Both the position numbers and the translations under genes were made by a program. Positions 1 to 8,579 of a DNA stretch of 64,000 bases are shown here, piece by piece. Position 1 is the stretch's first letter, and each line of letters opens with the position of its first letter. The notes beneath the pieces were generated by a model. It saw nothing but the letters and a program-made list of their open reading frames with translations, was not told the DNA's origin and ran no database searches. The DNA comes from Bacillus sp. 1NLA3E (GTDB taxonomy: Bacteria > Bacillota > Bacilli > Bacillales > Cytobacillaceae): contig NC_021171.1 of assembly GCF_000242895.2 (NCBI RefSeq), forward strand, positions 2,204,001 through 2,268,000, given 5' to 3'.

Positions 1-85
1 TCCTTCCGTGTATACAGTTGTTGCTGTACGCTCCCTCTCGGACCAGTCATTAAAGATTACTCTTTAATCGGAACCCTAGACAGCT
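1..85 (-). promoter_or_regulatory. Guanidine-I (ykkC) riboswitch aptamer, gene lies left of the window
   Basis: Read on the minus strand, this stretch carries the ykkC signature in order: CTAGGGTTCCG, then CTGGTCCGAGAGGGAGCG, then ACACGGAAGGA at the window edge. The same motifs occur in the second copy near 1.7 kb, in the same orientation. The 3' part and any terminator lie beyond position 1, so the controlled gene is not visible. Family knowledge: ykkC class I RNAs sense guanidine and turn genes on; related subtypes sense ppGpp or PRPP, and I did not separate these by structure. Confidence 0.85.
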
Positions 86-200
86 TTTTGTTTCCAACGA
101 GATGTGGAAACCTTTATTTACTTGGTGGGTGTATTGTTCTAAGTATAAATGTCAAAATAGATTGAAAACAACTAGTTTGTAAGATTATCTTACACGTTTT

Positions 201-1550
201 TTATTGGATTGTTTTAATGGCTGATAGCGCAAGTTTTTTTGTTCTTCCTTTAGACCATTTAGTTTTGGCAATAATGTATATAAAGCCGGCTGCGACCCAG
301 ATGATCCCGATTGTCAGCGTATGCTTGTCAAGCAAGGTAAGCAACCAGCCGATAAATCCAGCACCGATGAGAGGGAAGATCAAATATAAGAACGTTTCTA
401 TCGGTGAGCGTTTTTTTAATTTGACATAGTAATGTGCAATTACCGAAAGATTAACAAACGTAAAAGCAGTTAGTGCGCCGAAGCTGACAAACATAACGGC
501 TGTATCCAAATTAATAAACACGGCTGACATTGAAATGACAGCAATGAATAAAATGTTGGCAACAGGTGTTTTGTATTTCGGATGAAGCGATGTAAACAGT
601 TTTTTCGAAATAATTCCTTCTCGCCCAAGTGCATATAGGAAGCGGCTGACACTTGTCACGGAAGAAACGCCTTGTGTAAAGGTTGCGAACATCAGTACCG
701 TGATAAAGATCGAGCTAAGTAAGTTGTCACCAACGAGTTGCACGAGGCTGTAAGCTGCATTATCTGGATTCGTAAAAGTGAAATTAGGATAGGCAATTTG
801 TGTTAAATATGAAATCGCAATATACATAGTAGCAGCTATCAAAACAATCAGAAAAATTGCTTTAGGAATCGTCCTTTTAGCATCAATTGTCTCTTCCGAC
901 ATCGTTGTCACTGCATCAAAGCCGAGAAAACAAAAACATATTAGTGCTGCTCCAGAAAATACCGCGCCAAGTGAAACGTTATCTCCGAAGAAAGGAGTCA
1001 AAGAAAATAATGAATTTGCACTCGTGTCACCAGTCAAAATATCTATTGCAATCAGTATACAAAAAACAAGGATAAAACCTATTTGAAACAATACAGACAC
1101 ACCGCTTACTTGGGCAACTGACTTTATGCCAACGATATTGACGATTGCGAGAACGATATTCATAATAATTATCCATACAAATATTGGAACTGCAGGAAAT
1201 TCCGTATTCATGAAAATCCCAAATGTTAGAATGGCAATAATAGGGGAGAAGAGATAATCCAAAAGAAGCGCCCATCCAACCAGAAAGCCTGCTTTCGGGT
1301 GGATTGCTTTTTTCGTATATGTATAAGCAGACCCTGAAATCGGATAAGCCTTTACCATGTGGCTGTAACTATAGGCTGTAAAGAAGATGGCGATAAAAGC
1401 AATGGCATAAGCGGCTGCCATCATTCCGCTTGCTGCTTGATGTGCTACACCATAAACCGTAAAAAAGATCATCGGTGTCATCCATGCAAGCCCCATAAAG
1501 ACCACCTGATGTAGTTTTAGTGATTTGACTAAGGTGGGTTGTTTGTCCAT
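201..1550 (-). CDS. APC-family amino-acid/polyamine-type permease under a guanidine riboswitch
   Basis: About 449 residues, almost entirely hydrophobic, with roughly twelve membrane segments and the APC-superfamily layout (early GLAWMTPM loop, GSAYTYTKKAIHPKAGFLVG around the second and third helices, and SEET in the middle). It should be a secondary transporter in the cytoplasmic membrane. The reading frame can be opened upstream at a TTG (1568), but AAGGGTG six bases before the ATG at 1550 makes 1550 the likely start. The gene directly follows a ykkC-type riboswitch with a terminator, and a second such RNA follows it, so I infer a substrate tied to guanidine metabolism, such as guanidine or a guanidino or amino compound. 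The exact substrate cannot be read from sequence. Confidence 0.85.
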   Translation of the reverse strand: MDKQPTLVKSLKLHQVVFMGLAWMTPMIFFTVYGVAHQAASGMMAAAYAIAFIAIFFTAYSYSHMVKAYPISGSAYTYTKKAIHPKAGFLVGWALLLDYLFSPIIAILTFGIFMNTEFPAVPIFVWIIIMNIVLAIVNIVGIKSVAQVSGVSVLFQIGFILVFCILIAIDILTGDTSANSLFSLTPFFGDNVSLGAVFSGAALICFCFLGFDAVTTMSEETIDAKRTIPKAIFLIVLIAATMYIAISYLTQIAYPNFTFTNPDNAAYSLVQLVGDNLLSSIFITVLMFATFTQGVSSVTSVSRFLYALGREGIISKKLFTSLHPKYKTPVANILFIAVISMSAVFINLDTAVMFVSFGALTAFTFVNLSVIAHYYVKLKKRSPIETFLYLIFPLIGAGFIGWLLTLLDKHTLTIGIIWVAAGFIYIIAKTKWSKGRTKKLALSAIKTIQ

Positions 1551-1585
1551 AATTTTCACCCTTTTCAAATATTATGATCAGATAG

Positions 1586-1626
1586 AAAAAAGCCCGGAAG
1601 AATTTTATCAAAAAATTCTCCCGGGC
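1586..1626 (-). terminator. Riboswitch-controlled intrinsic terminator
   Basis: On the minus strand GCCCGGGAGAATTTT pairs with the downstream AAAATTCTTCCGGGC and is followed by TTTTTTCT. The left arm, GCCCGGGAGA, is also the conserved 3' element of the ykkC fold, so aptamer and terminator compete for it. Ligand binding should therefore prevent termination and allow permease expression (inference from class mechanism). Confidence 0.88.
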
Positions 1627-1715
1627 TTTTTTCCCTCCGTGTATACAGCAGTTGCTGTACGCTCTCTCTTGGACCAGTCTTTAAAGTGTATAATACTTTA
1701 AACGGAACCCTAGAA
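1617..1715 (-). promoter_or_regulatory. Guanidine-I (ykkC) riboswitch controlling the permease
   Basis: The minus strand reads CTAGGGTTCCG, a variable hairpin (TTTAAAGTATTATACACTTTAA), CTGGTCCAAGAGAGAGCG, CAGCAACTGCTG, then ACACGGAGGGA and AAAAAGCCCGGGAGA. These are the conserved blocks of the ykkC class I aptamer. It lies 35-165 bases before the permease start and overlaps the terminator hairpin. The ACACGGA linker favours the guanidine-sensing subtype over the ppGpp/PRPP subtypes, but no folding was computed. Confidence 0.9.
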
Positions 1716-1910
1716 AGCATTTATCGTTCTCTATTTTTAATAAAAGAACCCTTTATGCTGTTGTTAGGTTAAGTATAAAGAGGATAAAAAATCATTTCAA
1801 CAAACCTGTTAGATTTTCTGACAAAGAAAATAACGCTACCTGTTTAAGGGAGATGCAGAATTGCAAGGTAAGACATTGGAAAACCCCAATAATACATGGA
1901 ATATGTTGGT

Positions 1911-2066
1911 CTTTCAGTGAAACTTTTATCTCTTGAGGCTAAAGAGCATTTGGGGGGCAGAAACAGAGATTTTCACTGGCAAGAACACTAGTTAATGAGC
2001 CATCTGTTTTGTTACTAGATGGGGTCACAACTTCCCTAGATTCACTAGATTCACACGAGGCTACAA
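1911..2066 (+). pseudogene. Decayed ABC ATPase fragment, FetA/YbbL-like
   Basis: Only the core of an ABC ATPase survives. One frame reads LLSLEAKEHLGG and, after a frameshift in the G-run at about 1950, another reads GGQKQRFSLARTLVNEPSV then LLLDGVTTSLDS. These are the ABC signature (SGGQKQR) and Walker B, with the catalytic DE changed to DG. The N-terminal half with Walker A is not recognisable. The fragment runs into a decayed membrane gene of the FetB family, the usual partner of FetA in metal (iron) export, which supports the assignment. Confidence 0.7.
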
Positions 2067-2792
2067 ATGAGCTTATTTGCGATTCTATTAAGTTTTGCGT
2101 TTGTCATTCTTCCATTTTTGTTATCACAGGGATTCTAGCTAGGACACGGGCGCGATTTGATCATGACCAGTATTTGTGCGACCATACAACTATTTATTGT
2201 TGGGTATATTTTGAAGATGGTTTTTGGTTTGGATAACCGAGTTATAGTGATGTTAATGCTAATGATTATGGTTATTGTTGAAGCTAAAAGTGCATCGAAA
2301 CAAGGCAAAGGTTTGCCAACATGTTTTTTAGAAAATTTTCTTAACCATTACGTTTAATGATTTCATTACCCAATGATTTTTATTAGAATTACAGATTGTA
2401 CCGGCAACCCCACCATACATCATCTCGATTAGCGGGATGATCATCGGAAACACGATGGTGATTGCAAACCTCTTCTTAAATTGTTTAAAAGGGGAGTTAG
2501 AAATGAGAAAAGAGGAAGTATTGCTAGTATTGTCATGAAACAGTCTATTGCCCCCATCTTAAAACAATCGATTCGTCAAGCCTCATTCCAGCGATTGAAG
2601 GTCAAAGAACCATCGGCCTTGTCCGACTACCAAGCATGATGACTGGCACAAAACATCACCGAGGCTGATCCAGTCCAAGCAGTCCGGTTTCACCTGTTAA
2701 TTGAATTTATGATCTTATCTGCAGCCTTGCTAACTGACATTATCCTAGGCGTTCTCATCTATCCGAGTTCATTTACTAGAAATCAATAATTG
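2067..2792 (+). pseudogene. Decayed FetB/YbbM-like (UPF0014) membrane permease
   Basis: An ATG at 2067 opens MSLFAILLSFAFVILPFLLS, interrupted by an in-frame TAG, then LGHGRDLIMTSICATIQLF, IVGYILKMVFGL and KSASKQGKGLP. Further on, in shifted frames, are TPPYIISISGMIIGNTMVIA, KQSIAPILKQSIRQA, IPAIEGQRTIGLVRLP and ADPVQAVRFHLLIEFMIL followed by TDIILGVLIYP. These match, in order, the conserved blocks of the UPF0014 (FetB) family. There are at least three frameshifts, a stop and an internal loss near 2340-2400, so no functional protein can be made. Confidence 0.75.
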
Positions 2793-3381
2793 GATATTCA
2801 ATCATGGAAATAAGGAGAGGGTAATCCAGTTTTGGGGATTATTGCTATGTGGTATGTGGTATGTGATTTGATACACCAATACATCCTTATCAAAATTAAT
2901 AAAAATTGGGAACTTCTTTTGAAGTTCCCTAAATAAGTTAGTGCATTTAGCGGACTTAAGTGACTTTATTTTTGATTTATTCGCCTTTTTTCTACTTTAG
3001 CGGACATGGTATATCTTATTTACATGAAAACAAATGAATAATGCTCACTTATCAACAAATAAGGAATCCTGTCCGGTTAGCCTAACAAAACAACACTTTT
3101 TGTAAAAATAACGGAACGGATGTCGGAATATATAATAAATTGCCTCGGTACTTCTGGTTAAACAAGCCGGACCCGGTAGATGAAGAAAACCAATACTAAT
3201 CATATAAACATAATCTTCCTAAAACTGCATTTATGGTTGTTTTTTTAACCACTTTTTCCTATTCGGGTACCTTAAAAGAGAACGGCATATTATTTTAGTG
3301 AGCCTGTTAGCATTATTTTCCCTACCAATATTTAGCGATTATCAATTGAAGCTTACCCGGCGCGCTTTCGCTTTTCGTTTT
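2793..3381. other. Gene-free stretch with possible further remnants
   Basis: No open gene is supported here. A perfect hairpin GGGAACTTC-TTTT-GAAGTTCCC lies at 2908-2929 and may terminate transcription on the minus strand, where a T-rich run follows. A short frame near 3130-3195 reads NKLPRYFWLNKPDPVDEENQ, and another near 3220-3350 is hydrophobic (FMVVFLTTFSYSGTLKENGI); both look like protein scraps, but I cannot name a source. Confidence 0.4.
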
Positions 3382-3500
3382 GTCTAGCTGCAGCGGCTAA
3401 CCCCTCGAGACGCTTCGCTCCATTTGTTAAAGTCAAAGAGCGACTTCATAGATGGACCTTCAGCGCTTGTCGGGGTTGACCAAGCCGCCGCCGCTTTCCG
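3382..3500. repeat. GC-rich structured intergenic repeat (TGTCTAGCTGCAGCG type)
   Basis: Starts TGTCTAGCTGCAGCGGCTAA and ends GGTTGACCAAGCCGCC with GCTTTCCGTG. The arms GCGGCTAACCCC and GGGGTTGACCAAGCCGC are complementary, so the whole can fold into a long hairpin. GC content is far above the flanks. It abuts the 3' end of the next gene and may act as its terminator. A distantly similar element, opening with GTCTAGC and ending GTGCTTTTCTT, sits at 14352-14500. Confidence 0.6.
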
Positions 3501-3503
3501 TGT

Positions 3504-5171
3504 TTATTCCAAACCCTCTATGACGATTTTCTTTGCTGGTAAGAAATCTTCTCCTGTTTCCAAGTAATTTATCTTCACTTTGTCGCCTTCTTGTAAGTAG
3601 ATGGCGTTCGGACTATTTTCAGAGGAAATCGTATAGCTTTGGTGGTTATCTAGTAAGAAGTTGACGTTAGTATACTCGCCAGATTTTTCTTTATAAACAC
3701 GCACCACCGTACCAGTTGTTTTTTTCTCATCAGCTTTGGAGCTTCCTTTTACAGAACTTCCTCCTCTTTGGAGTGCAGTTTTATATTGTTTTAAAGCCTC
3801 ATTTGGTGTATTGGCATACACGGAAATTTCCGGATTGGCTGCCGATACAATGAAGTAATTTTGCAAAAAGCCATTTGAATCAAGGACAGGTGACAGCCAA
3901 CTAGCTTCCCCATAAAAATTATAGAGAACCGGCATTTTTCCATACCATTTTTTTTCGATAAATTTCTTTTCGATAATTTGCAATGCTCCCTGTGAATCCA
4001 TATAGGATTCCTGCTGGTTGCCGGTATAGTACGTCGCTTTTCCGGTTCTTGAATCCGTTAGAGAGTATCCCAACATAGAATCGACGCCTTCTTTTGGACT
4101 CGTGAAATCGGTAAAATAAAACATTTCTCCGTTTTCATCAAAAATCGGGCTAACATTGGCCTCTGTTCCTTGGTCGGAAGGGAGTTTTACATCGGATTTT
4201 CCAAATTTGCTATTCCAAAATCCATGAACATAATTACCGAAGTAGCTATTTTGCAAACTTACCACTTCAGGTGAAACGGCACCGTCAATAAATTTTGGAA
4301 TATCGGCTAGGTTATAAGACTTTGCTTTACCATTCTTTGGATCCACCATAACAATGCCTTTCACACTGAATCCGTTGCGGGCAGAAACAAACTTTCCGAA
4401 TGAGCGGATGTAAAATGGTTTTCCAGCTTCATCAATCTCTAGTTGAACATCTCCATAAAAGATATGGTTTGGATATTTTAAGCGCATAAAACGTTCAATA
4501 TTTTTGTTAAAAAAGGAAGAAGGGGTGTAGACCATTTCTTCTTTCAGAAATTTGGGATTAGCTGAGGAATCGGTTGCACTAATCGTAAAGTAACCTGGAG
4601 TCTTTTCTCCATTCCACCATTTAAAAAATCCCGAAAATTCCACCGGGGCTATATACACATATTTGCCATCAATCTTTTGAATTTGCAGATTTCCGAGTTC
4701 ATAATAGCTAGTGTTTGGGACTTGGCCGAATGCTTTTCTCATTTTGTTACGTGCAAATTGAGGTGGTACACTAGCAGGTGTTTCTTTTTCATCAAAAGTT
4801 TGGATTTCCACCTTTTCATTCATTTTTGCAACATCGTATTTATCATCTGCATTAAAGAGAAACGCAGTGAGAAAATAAATTCCCATCAATAGACTTCCTG
4901 CGAATAAAAGAGCCTTGATTTTCCGTTCTATGCCAGTGGAAGCGGCTGCTCCCAGGGCAGTAATGATGATGAGAGCAGGCCATAACGAGGTTAAGTTCCT
5001 GTCAAGATTGCTTGTATAATAGAAGCTAAAGACAGCAATGATTAAAAGAATGGCGGTAAAAATTGAGAATCCCTGTTTTGCCTTTCCAGCATTTTTATTA
5101 ATTTTTAAAGGGATAAGTAAAAATGCTAATGCTAAACCTACTATCAGTGAAAATAGAAAGATGTTGCCCAT
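3504..5171 (-). CDS. Uncharacterised membrane protein with large extracytoplasmic region
   Basis: A 555-residue protein with four hydrophobic segments near residues 1-22, 33-50, 62-78 and 87-107, then about 450 mostly soluble residues. The soluble part is rich in aromatic, beta-prone sequence (for example GFFKWWNGEKTPGYFTI near 182) and ends, after a linker at about 470-485, in a small beta-rich domain (TGTVVRVYKE to VIEGLE) that resembles an OB-type fold. AAAGGAG seven bases before the ATG fixes the start. No catalytic motif is visible and I do not recognise a characterised family. The neighbours are unrelated, and it appears to be a single-gene unit. Confidence 0.85.
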   Translation of the reverse strand: MGNIFLFSLIVGLALAFLLIPLKINKNAGKAKQGFSIFTAILLIIAVFSFYYTSNLDRNLTSLWPALIIITALGAAASTGIERKIKALLFAGSLLMGIYFLTAFLFNADDKYDVAKMNEKVEIQTFDEKETPASVPPQFARNKMRKAFGQVPNTSYYELGNLQIQKIDGKYVYIAPVEFSGFFKWWNGEKTPGYFTISATDSSANPKFLKEEMVYTPSSFFNKNIERFMRLKYPNHIFYGDVQLEIDEAGKPFYIRSFGKFVSARNGFSVKGIVMVDPKNGKAKSYNLADIPKFIDGAVSPEVVSLQNSYFGNYVHGFWNSKFGKSDVKLPSDQGTEANVSPIFDENGEMFYFTDFTSPKEGVDSMLGYSLTDSRTGKATYYTGNQQESYMDSQGALQIIEKKFIEKKWYGKMPVLYNFYGEASWLSPVLDSNGFLQNYFIVSAANPEISVYANTPNEALKQYKTALQRGGSSVKGSSKADEKKTTGTVVRVYKEKSGEYTNVNFLLDNHQSYTISSENSPNAIYLQEGDKVKINYLETGEDFLPAKKIVIEGLE

Positions 5172-5312
5172 GAAATCGCTCCTTTTAGAATTTAGATAGT
5201 CTATTTACGGTTTTCTTTTGGAAAAGTTTCACCTATTTTTTTCGTGAAAGTATTCTTTATCACTGCATATAGGCGTTTACTTTCATAAAATTGCGATAGG
5301 AGGTGTTAGAAA

Positions 5313-5489
5313 ATGAAGGTGAATTATCCAATAAAAGGTTCTGTTGATATAAAAGAAATAAAAGCAGAACTTAAGCCATTTGGTGGACGATGTGCCAAAT
5401 TCGTCGAAGATAAACTAGAGTATCAAGTTCAAGAAGAAAATAAAGAGGCAGCTTATTCGCACCTGAAGGAAAAAGGTTATATCGAGTAA
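5313..5489 (+). CDS. Small hypothetical protein (58 aa)
   Basis: An ATG at 5313 follows a strong ribosome site (AGGAGGTGTTAGAAA) and opens 58 codons ending in TAA. The product is soluble and charged, starting MKVNYPIKGSVDIKEIKAEL and ending HLKEKGYIE, with one cysteine (GGRCAKF). A strong bidirectional terminator follows at 5552-5592. The ribosome site, balanced composition and terminator support a real gene. I do not recognise a family. Confidence 0.65.
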   Translation: MKVNYPIKGSVDIKEIKAELKPFGGRCAKFVEDKLEYQVQEENKEAAYSHLKEKGYIE

Positions 5490-5551
5490 AGGGTAAAGAG
5501 ACCTGAAACAAATTTAAAACGGTTTCCGTCCTACTCCAAACAAAGTAATAC

Positions 5552-5592
5552 AAAAAGACCATCAAATTGCACACTAATTTGATGGTCTTTTT
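5552..5592. terminator. Bidirectional terminator
   Basis: AAAAAGACCATCAAATT pairs with AATTTGATGGTCTTTTT around a 7-base loop. It lies between the small plus-strand gene ending at 5489 and the minus-strand hydrolase ending at 5629, and carries T-runs in both directions. Confidence 0.9.
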
Positions 5593-5628
5593 GATTAACT
5601 AAAGGTTCAATTATCATACCTAATCCCT

Positions 5629-6396
5629 TTAGTGATCTTCTGCAAACTGATAAATGAGTTTGTTTACTTCCACTGCCGATTTTGTAGGTAGCTGGTGTTT
5701 CCCTTTTTTTATAAAAATCAACTCATTATTCGGCAGGTTTTCATTGATCAAGTGGGCATAGTGATGGAATCCTGTATCTTTTTCTCCATAAATCGATAAA
5801 ACTGGATGTTTAATTCTTTTTAATTGAGCTGTACAATTATAGATCAAGCTGTATCTGTAATATTGTTCAATGTTTTTTATGTTGCCTTTTTTTGCATCGA
5901 GATATAAATCTTTAAACATTTTCCTGTTATTTGAATTACCTAAGCAAATAGAAATTGCAAGAGTATCCAGTGCTTTCGTTTTAGCTAACATAGCTGCTAA
6001 TGAAATCCTATTTTTTAATGACCAATCATTCACTTCAGACATGGCTCCTAATAGGACGCCCCCACTAGCACGTCCTGGATAGGTTAACAGAAAATCAAGG
6101 ACAATGGAACCTCCAGTCGAATAGCCGCAAAGTAGGGCTTTGTCGATGTTAAGATGGTCCAAAATTTGTTTAATATCATGTGAAATTAAAGGATAGGTAA
6201 ATGGTTTTTCTGAAAAAGCACTATTCCCATGACCTCGGATATCAAAAACAATCGTCTTAAAATTTTTTGAAAGACCTTCGATCTGGTATTTGAAGTTAAC
6301 ACTTGTAAGTAGGGGTGGATGAATAAATATAATGGGAATCCCATTACCTTGAACTTGATAATAAAGATCCACTCCATTGATTTTTAGAGTTGGCAA
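5629..6396 (-). CDS. Alpha/beta-hydrolase
   Basis: A 255-residue alpha/beta-hydrolase fold enzyme. The nucleophile elbow GYSTGG places the serine at 93, the acid is probably D207 in GEKDTG, and the histidine is H234 in KGKHQLP. The oxyanion-side motif FIHPPLL lies near residue 24, and FDIRGHGNS near 51-59 is typical of the family. The start is a TTG nine bases after GGAGG; the nearby ATG is out of frame. It is probably cytoplasmic, as no signal peptide is seen. The substrate (ester, lactone, epoxide or other) cannot be told. Expressed alone, ending at a shared terminator. Confidence 0.85.
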   Translation of the reverse strand: MPTLKINGVDLYYQVQGNGIPIIFIHPPLLTSVNFKYQIEGLSKNFKTIVFDIRGHGNSAFSEKPFTYPLISHDIKQILDHLNIDKALLCGYSTGGSIVLDFLLTYPGRASGGVLLGAMSEVNDWSLKNRISLAAMLAKTKALDTLAISICLGNSNNRKMFKDLYLDAKKGNIKNIEQYYRYSLIYNCTAQLKRIKHPVLSIYGEKDTGFHHYAHLINENLPNNELIFIKKGKHQLPTKSAVEVNKLIYQFAEDH

Positions 6397-6519
6397 AACA
6401 TAATCCCTCCGAAAAAATAATAAACATCACAGAAGTTAGTAGTTTATGATAATTTTGTGATTTAATACCCAAATAGAAAATGAAAATGGTTAAATGGAAA
6501 GAGATTGGAGTTGAACGAA

Positions 6520-7107
6520 ATGAGTCGTTCGTTTGCAAAATGGTACGATTTTTTTATGGGTCCGCTTGAACGGAAAAAATTTAAGGGGATACGTCAGGAG
6601 TTATTGAAAAAGGCAAGAGGACGGGTACTGGAAATCGGATCTGGAACAGGGTTGAATTTTCCTTTATATGATTCGGTTGATAGTGTGACAGCCATAGAAC
6701 CTAATCAACATATGATCAATCAATCTATTCCTAAAAAGGAGTTGGCTGTTGTACCAGTGGAGATTATTAAGGCGGATGCTGAAAACCTCCCATTTGAAGA
6801 TGGGACCTTTGATTCAGTTGTCGCTACACTTGTGTTTTGTACGATTCCAGATGTCGAAAAAGCGTTGAAAGAAATGAAAAGGGTGTGCAAACAAGGGGGA
6901 GATTTCCTTCTTTTTGAGCATGTCAAAATGGACAACAGCTTTTTAGCTAGGTTACAGAATTGGCTAACTCCTGTTTGGAAAAAAGTTTGTGATGGCTGTT
7001 GTTTAAATCGTGATACGGTCGAACTAATAAACAGGCAGGGATTTCATTTTGTAAAAGTACAAAAATTTTATAAGGGACTTTTTGTAATAGTTGAGATGAG
7101 GAAATAG
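6520..7107 (+). CDS. Class I SAM-dependent methyltransferase
   Basis: About 195 residues with the Rossmann methyltransferase core: motif I VLEIGSGTGLNF, acidic VTAIEPNQHM at the end of strand 2, and motif KADAENLPFEDGTFDSVVA. The C-terminal part (FLLFEHVKMDNSF, then LTPVWKKVCDGCCLN) resembles the UbiE/METTL7-like subgroup that often acts on lipids or small thiols. The longest frame begins at a TTG (6505), but GGAG nine bases before the ATG at 6520 favours the shorter form. It is divergent from the hydrolase. The substrate is unknown. Confidence 0.85.
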   Translation: MSRSFAKWYDFFMGPLERKKFKGIRQELLKKARGRVLEIGSGTGLNFPLYDSVDSVTAIEPNQHMINQSIPKKELAVVPVEIIKADAENLPFEDGTFDSVVATLVFCTIPDVEKALKEMKRVCKQGGDFLLFEHVKMDNSFLARLQNWLTPVWKKVCDGCCLNRDTVELINRQGFHFVKVQKFYKGLFVIVEMRK

Positions 7108-7138
7108 CTGGCGGTTATCAAAAAAATCTATAAAACAA

Positions 7139-7167
7139 ACCCCAGACCATTTAATTGGTATCTGGGA
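7139..7167. terminator. Probable terminator between convergent genes
   Basis: CCCAGACCA and TGGTATCTGGG form a hairpin between the methyltransferase (ends 7107) and the convergent cyclase gene (ends 7190). The minus-strand side is followed by TTTGTTTTA, so it serves the cyclase gene better than the methyltransferase. Confidence 0.6.
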
Positions 7168-7189
7168 TTATATTTGGAGTTATTTGTAA

Positions 7190-8332
7190 TTAATGCGAAC
7201 TCAAATTTAGAAATTCTTTGTTTACAGGTCTATAACAAATCCGATTGCGCCCTGCCATTTTTGCATCATATAAGGCTGAATCAGCATTTGCGATCAAGTA
7301 TTCAGGACTTGTTTGAGAGTTTGGAATGAGTGATGCTAAGCCTACACTGATCGTCACGTAGGGAAAAACATCAGATAGTGCATGAGGAAGTAGCAATCCT
7401 TCTACAGTGGTTCTTACTTGTTCTGCAATTTGATTTGCTTTTTTTATGGTAGTTCCAGGAAGAATAATAGCAAACTCTTCTCCTCCATATCTTGCCGGAA
7501 AACATTTGGTCATTTCCATCATCTGATTCAATATTTCAGCGATGCTTTTCAGACAAGCGTCACCAACAAGATGCCCATATGTATCATTAAATTTCTTGAA
7601 ATAATCAATATCGAACATAATTAACGATAGCGGTGTAGCATAACTCTTTGCTTTTTCCCACTCTTGAAGAAGATGTTTATCAAAATAGCGACGGTTGGCG
7701 ATTCCTGTTAGTCCATCTATATTAGAAAGATATTCAAGCTTTTGATTTACTTCTAATAATTTTTTTTCTGCAATTTTCCGGTCTGTTATATCGATAACCA
7801 TTCCAATCACATACGATAAATCCCCATCTTGGTTTGGAAATAAAGATGAGGTCACGTGGCCCCAGACCGTTATCCCATCCTTGCGAATATAACGTTTTTC
7901 TAATTGGTAGGAATCAATCTCCCTGTTAATTAATTGGGTTAAAAGTTCAAAATTCACTTTTGAATCCTCTGGATTACTAAACTCACTAAAGGTCATATGT
8001 TTAAGTTCTTCTTCGCTATAGCCAAGAAATTCCTGTAACTTTGGATTGACAACAATCGGTTTGCCTGTCCCGTCAATTAGAGAAATGCCTATTCCGGCTT
8101 TTTCAAAAATGGTTTGGAATCGTTCATTACTTGTTTTTAGTTCCTTTGTTGTCATTTTGTAGTAATCAAAGCATCGACCTAACCACCAAAACAATGGAAG
8201 GGAGAGTATGGAAAAGCTGATTTCGAAAACGAAGCATCCACGCTCATGATGTTGATAAAATTGATGAAGAATCCAAATGAATGAATTTGCTATCACGAGT
8301 AATATCCCAATTATTCTACCTTTAAATACCAT
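7190..8332 (-). CDS. Membrane-anchored PAS-GGDEF diguanylate cyclase
   Basis: A 380-residue protein: two membrane segments (about 6-24 and 36-53), a PAS domain with PAC motif (about 70-190, ending VIDITDRKIAEKKL), and a GGDEF domain (about 205-370). The active site is RYGGEEFAI with GGEEF at 283-287, and the metal/substrate loop is FDIDYFKKFNDTYGH, so c-di-GMP synthesis from two GTP is expected. The product-inhibition I-site is absent: the RxxD positions are M274 and C277. The PAS domain suggests a small-molecule, redox or light input. No EAL domain is present. The ribosome site before the ATG is weak. Confidence 0.92.
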   Translation of the reverse strand: MVFKGRIIGILLVIANSFIWILHQFYQHHERGCFVFEISFSILSLPLFWWLGRCFDYYKMTTKELKTSNERFQTIFEKAGIGISLIDGTGKPIVVNPKLQEFLGYSEEELKHMTFSEFSNPEDSKVNFELLTQLINREIDSYQLEKRYIRKDGITVWGHVTSSLFPNQDGDLSYVIGMVIDITDRKIAEKKLLEVNQKLEYLSNIDGLTGIANRRYFDKHLLQEWEKAKSYATPLSLIMFDIDYFKKFNDTYGHLVGDACLKSIAEILNQMMEMTKCFPARYGGEEFAIILPGTTIKKANQIAEQVRTTVEGLLLPHALSDVFPYVTISVGLASLIPNSQTSPEYLIANADSALYDAKMAGRNRICYRPVNKEFLNLSSH

Positions 8333-8579
8333 GGTTCACCATTCCGAATAATTATTTAAAAATAATGAAATCTCTATTTTTTACCATTCTAACATTTAAG
8401 TGGGTACTTTTCCCAGTAAACTTACAAACATTGTTTGAACGAATTGTTATAAAAGGTAAATGTTGTAAAAGACATGGGGGATTATTATTATAAAAATGAA
8501 TATAAACGAAAATAATGGATTGTTTCAACAGTAAGTCGATAAAATTATTTTAGATTGCCAATGGAAAGGATTGTTTTTT

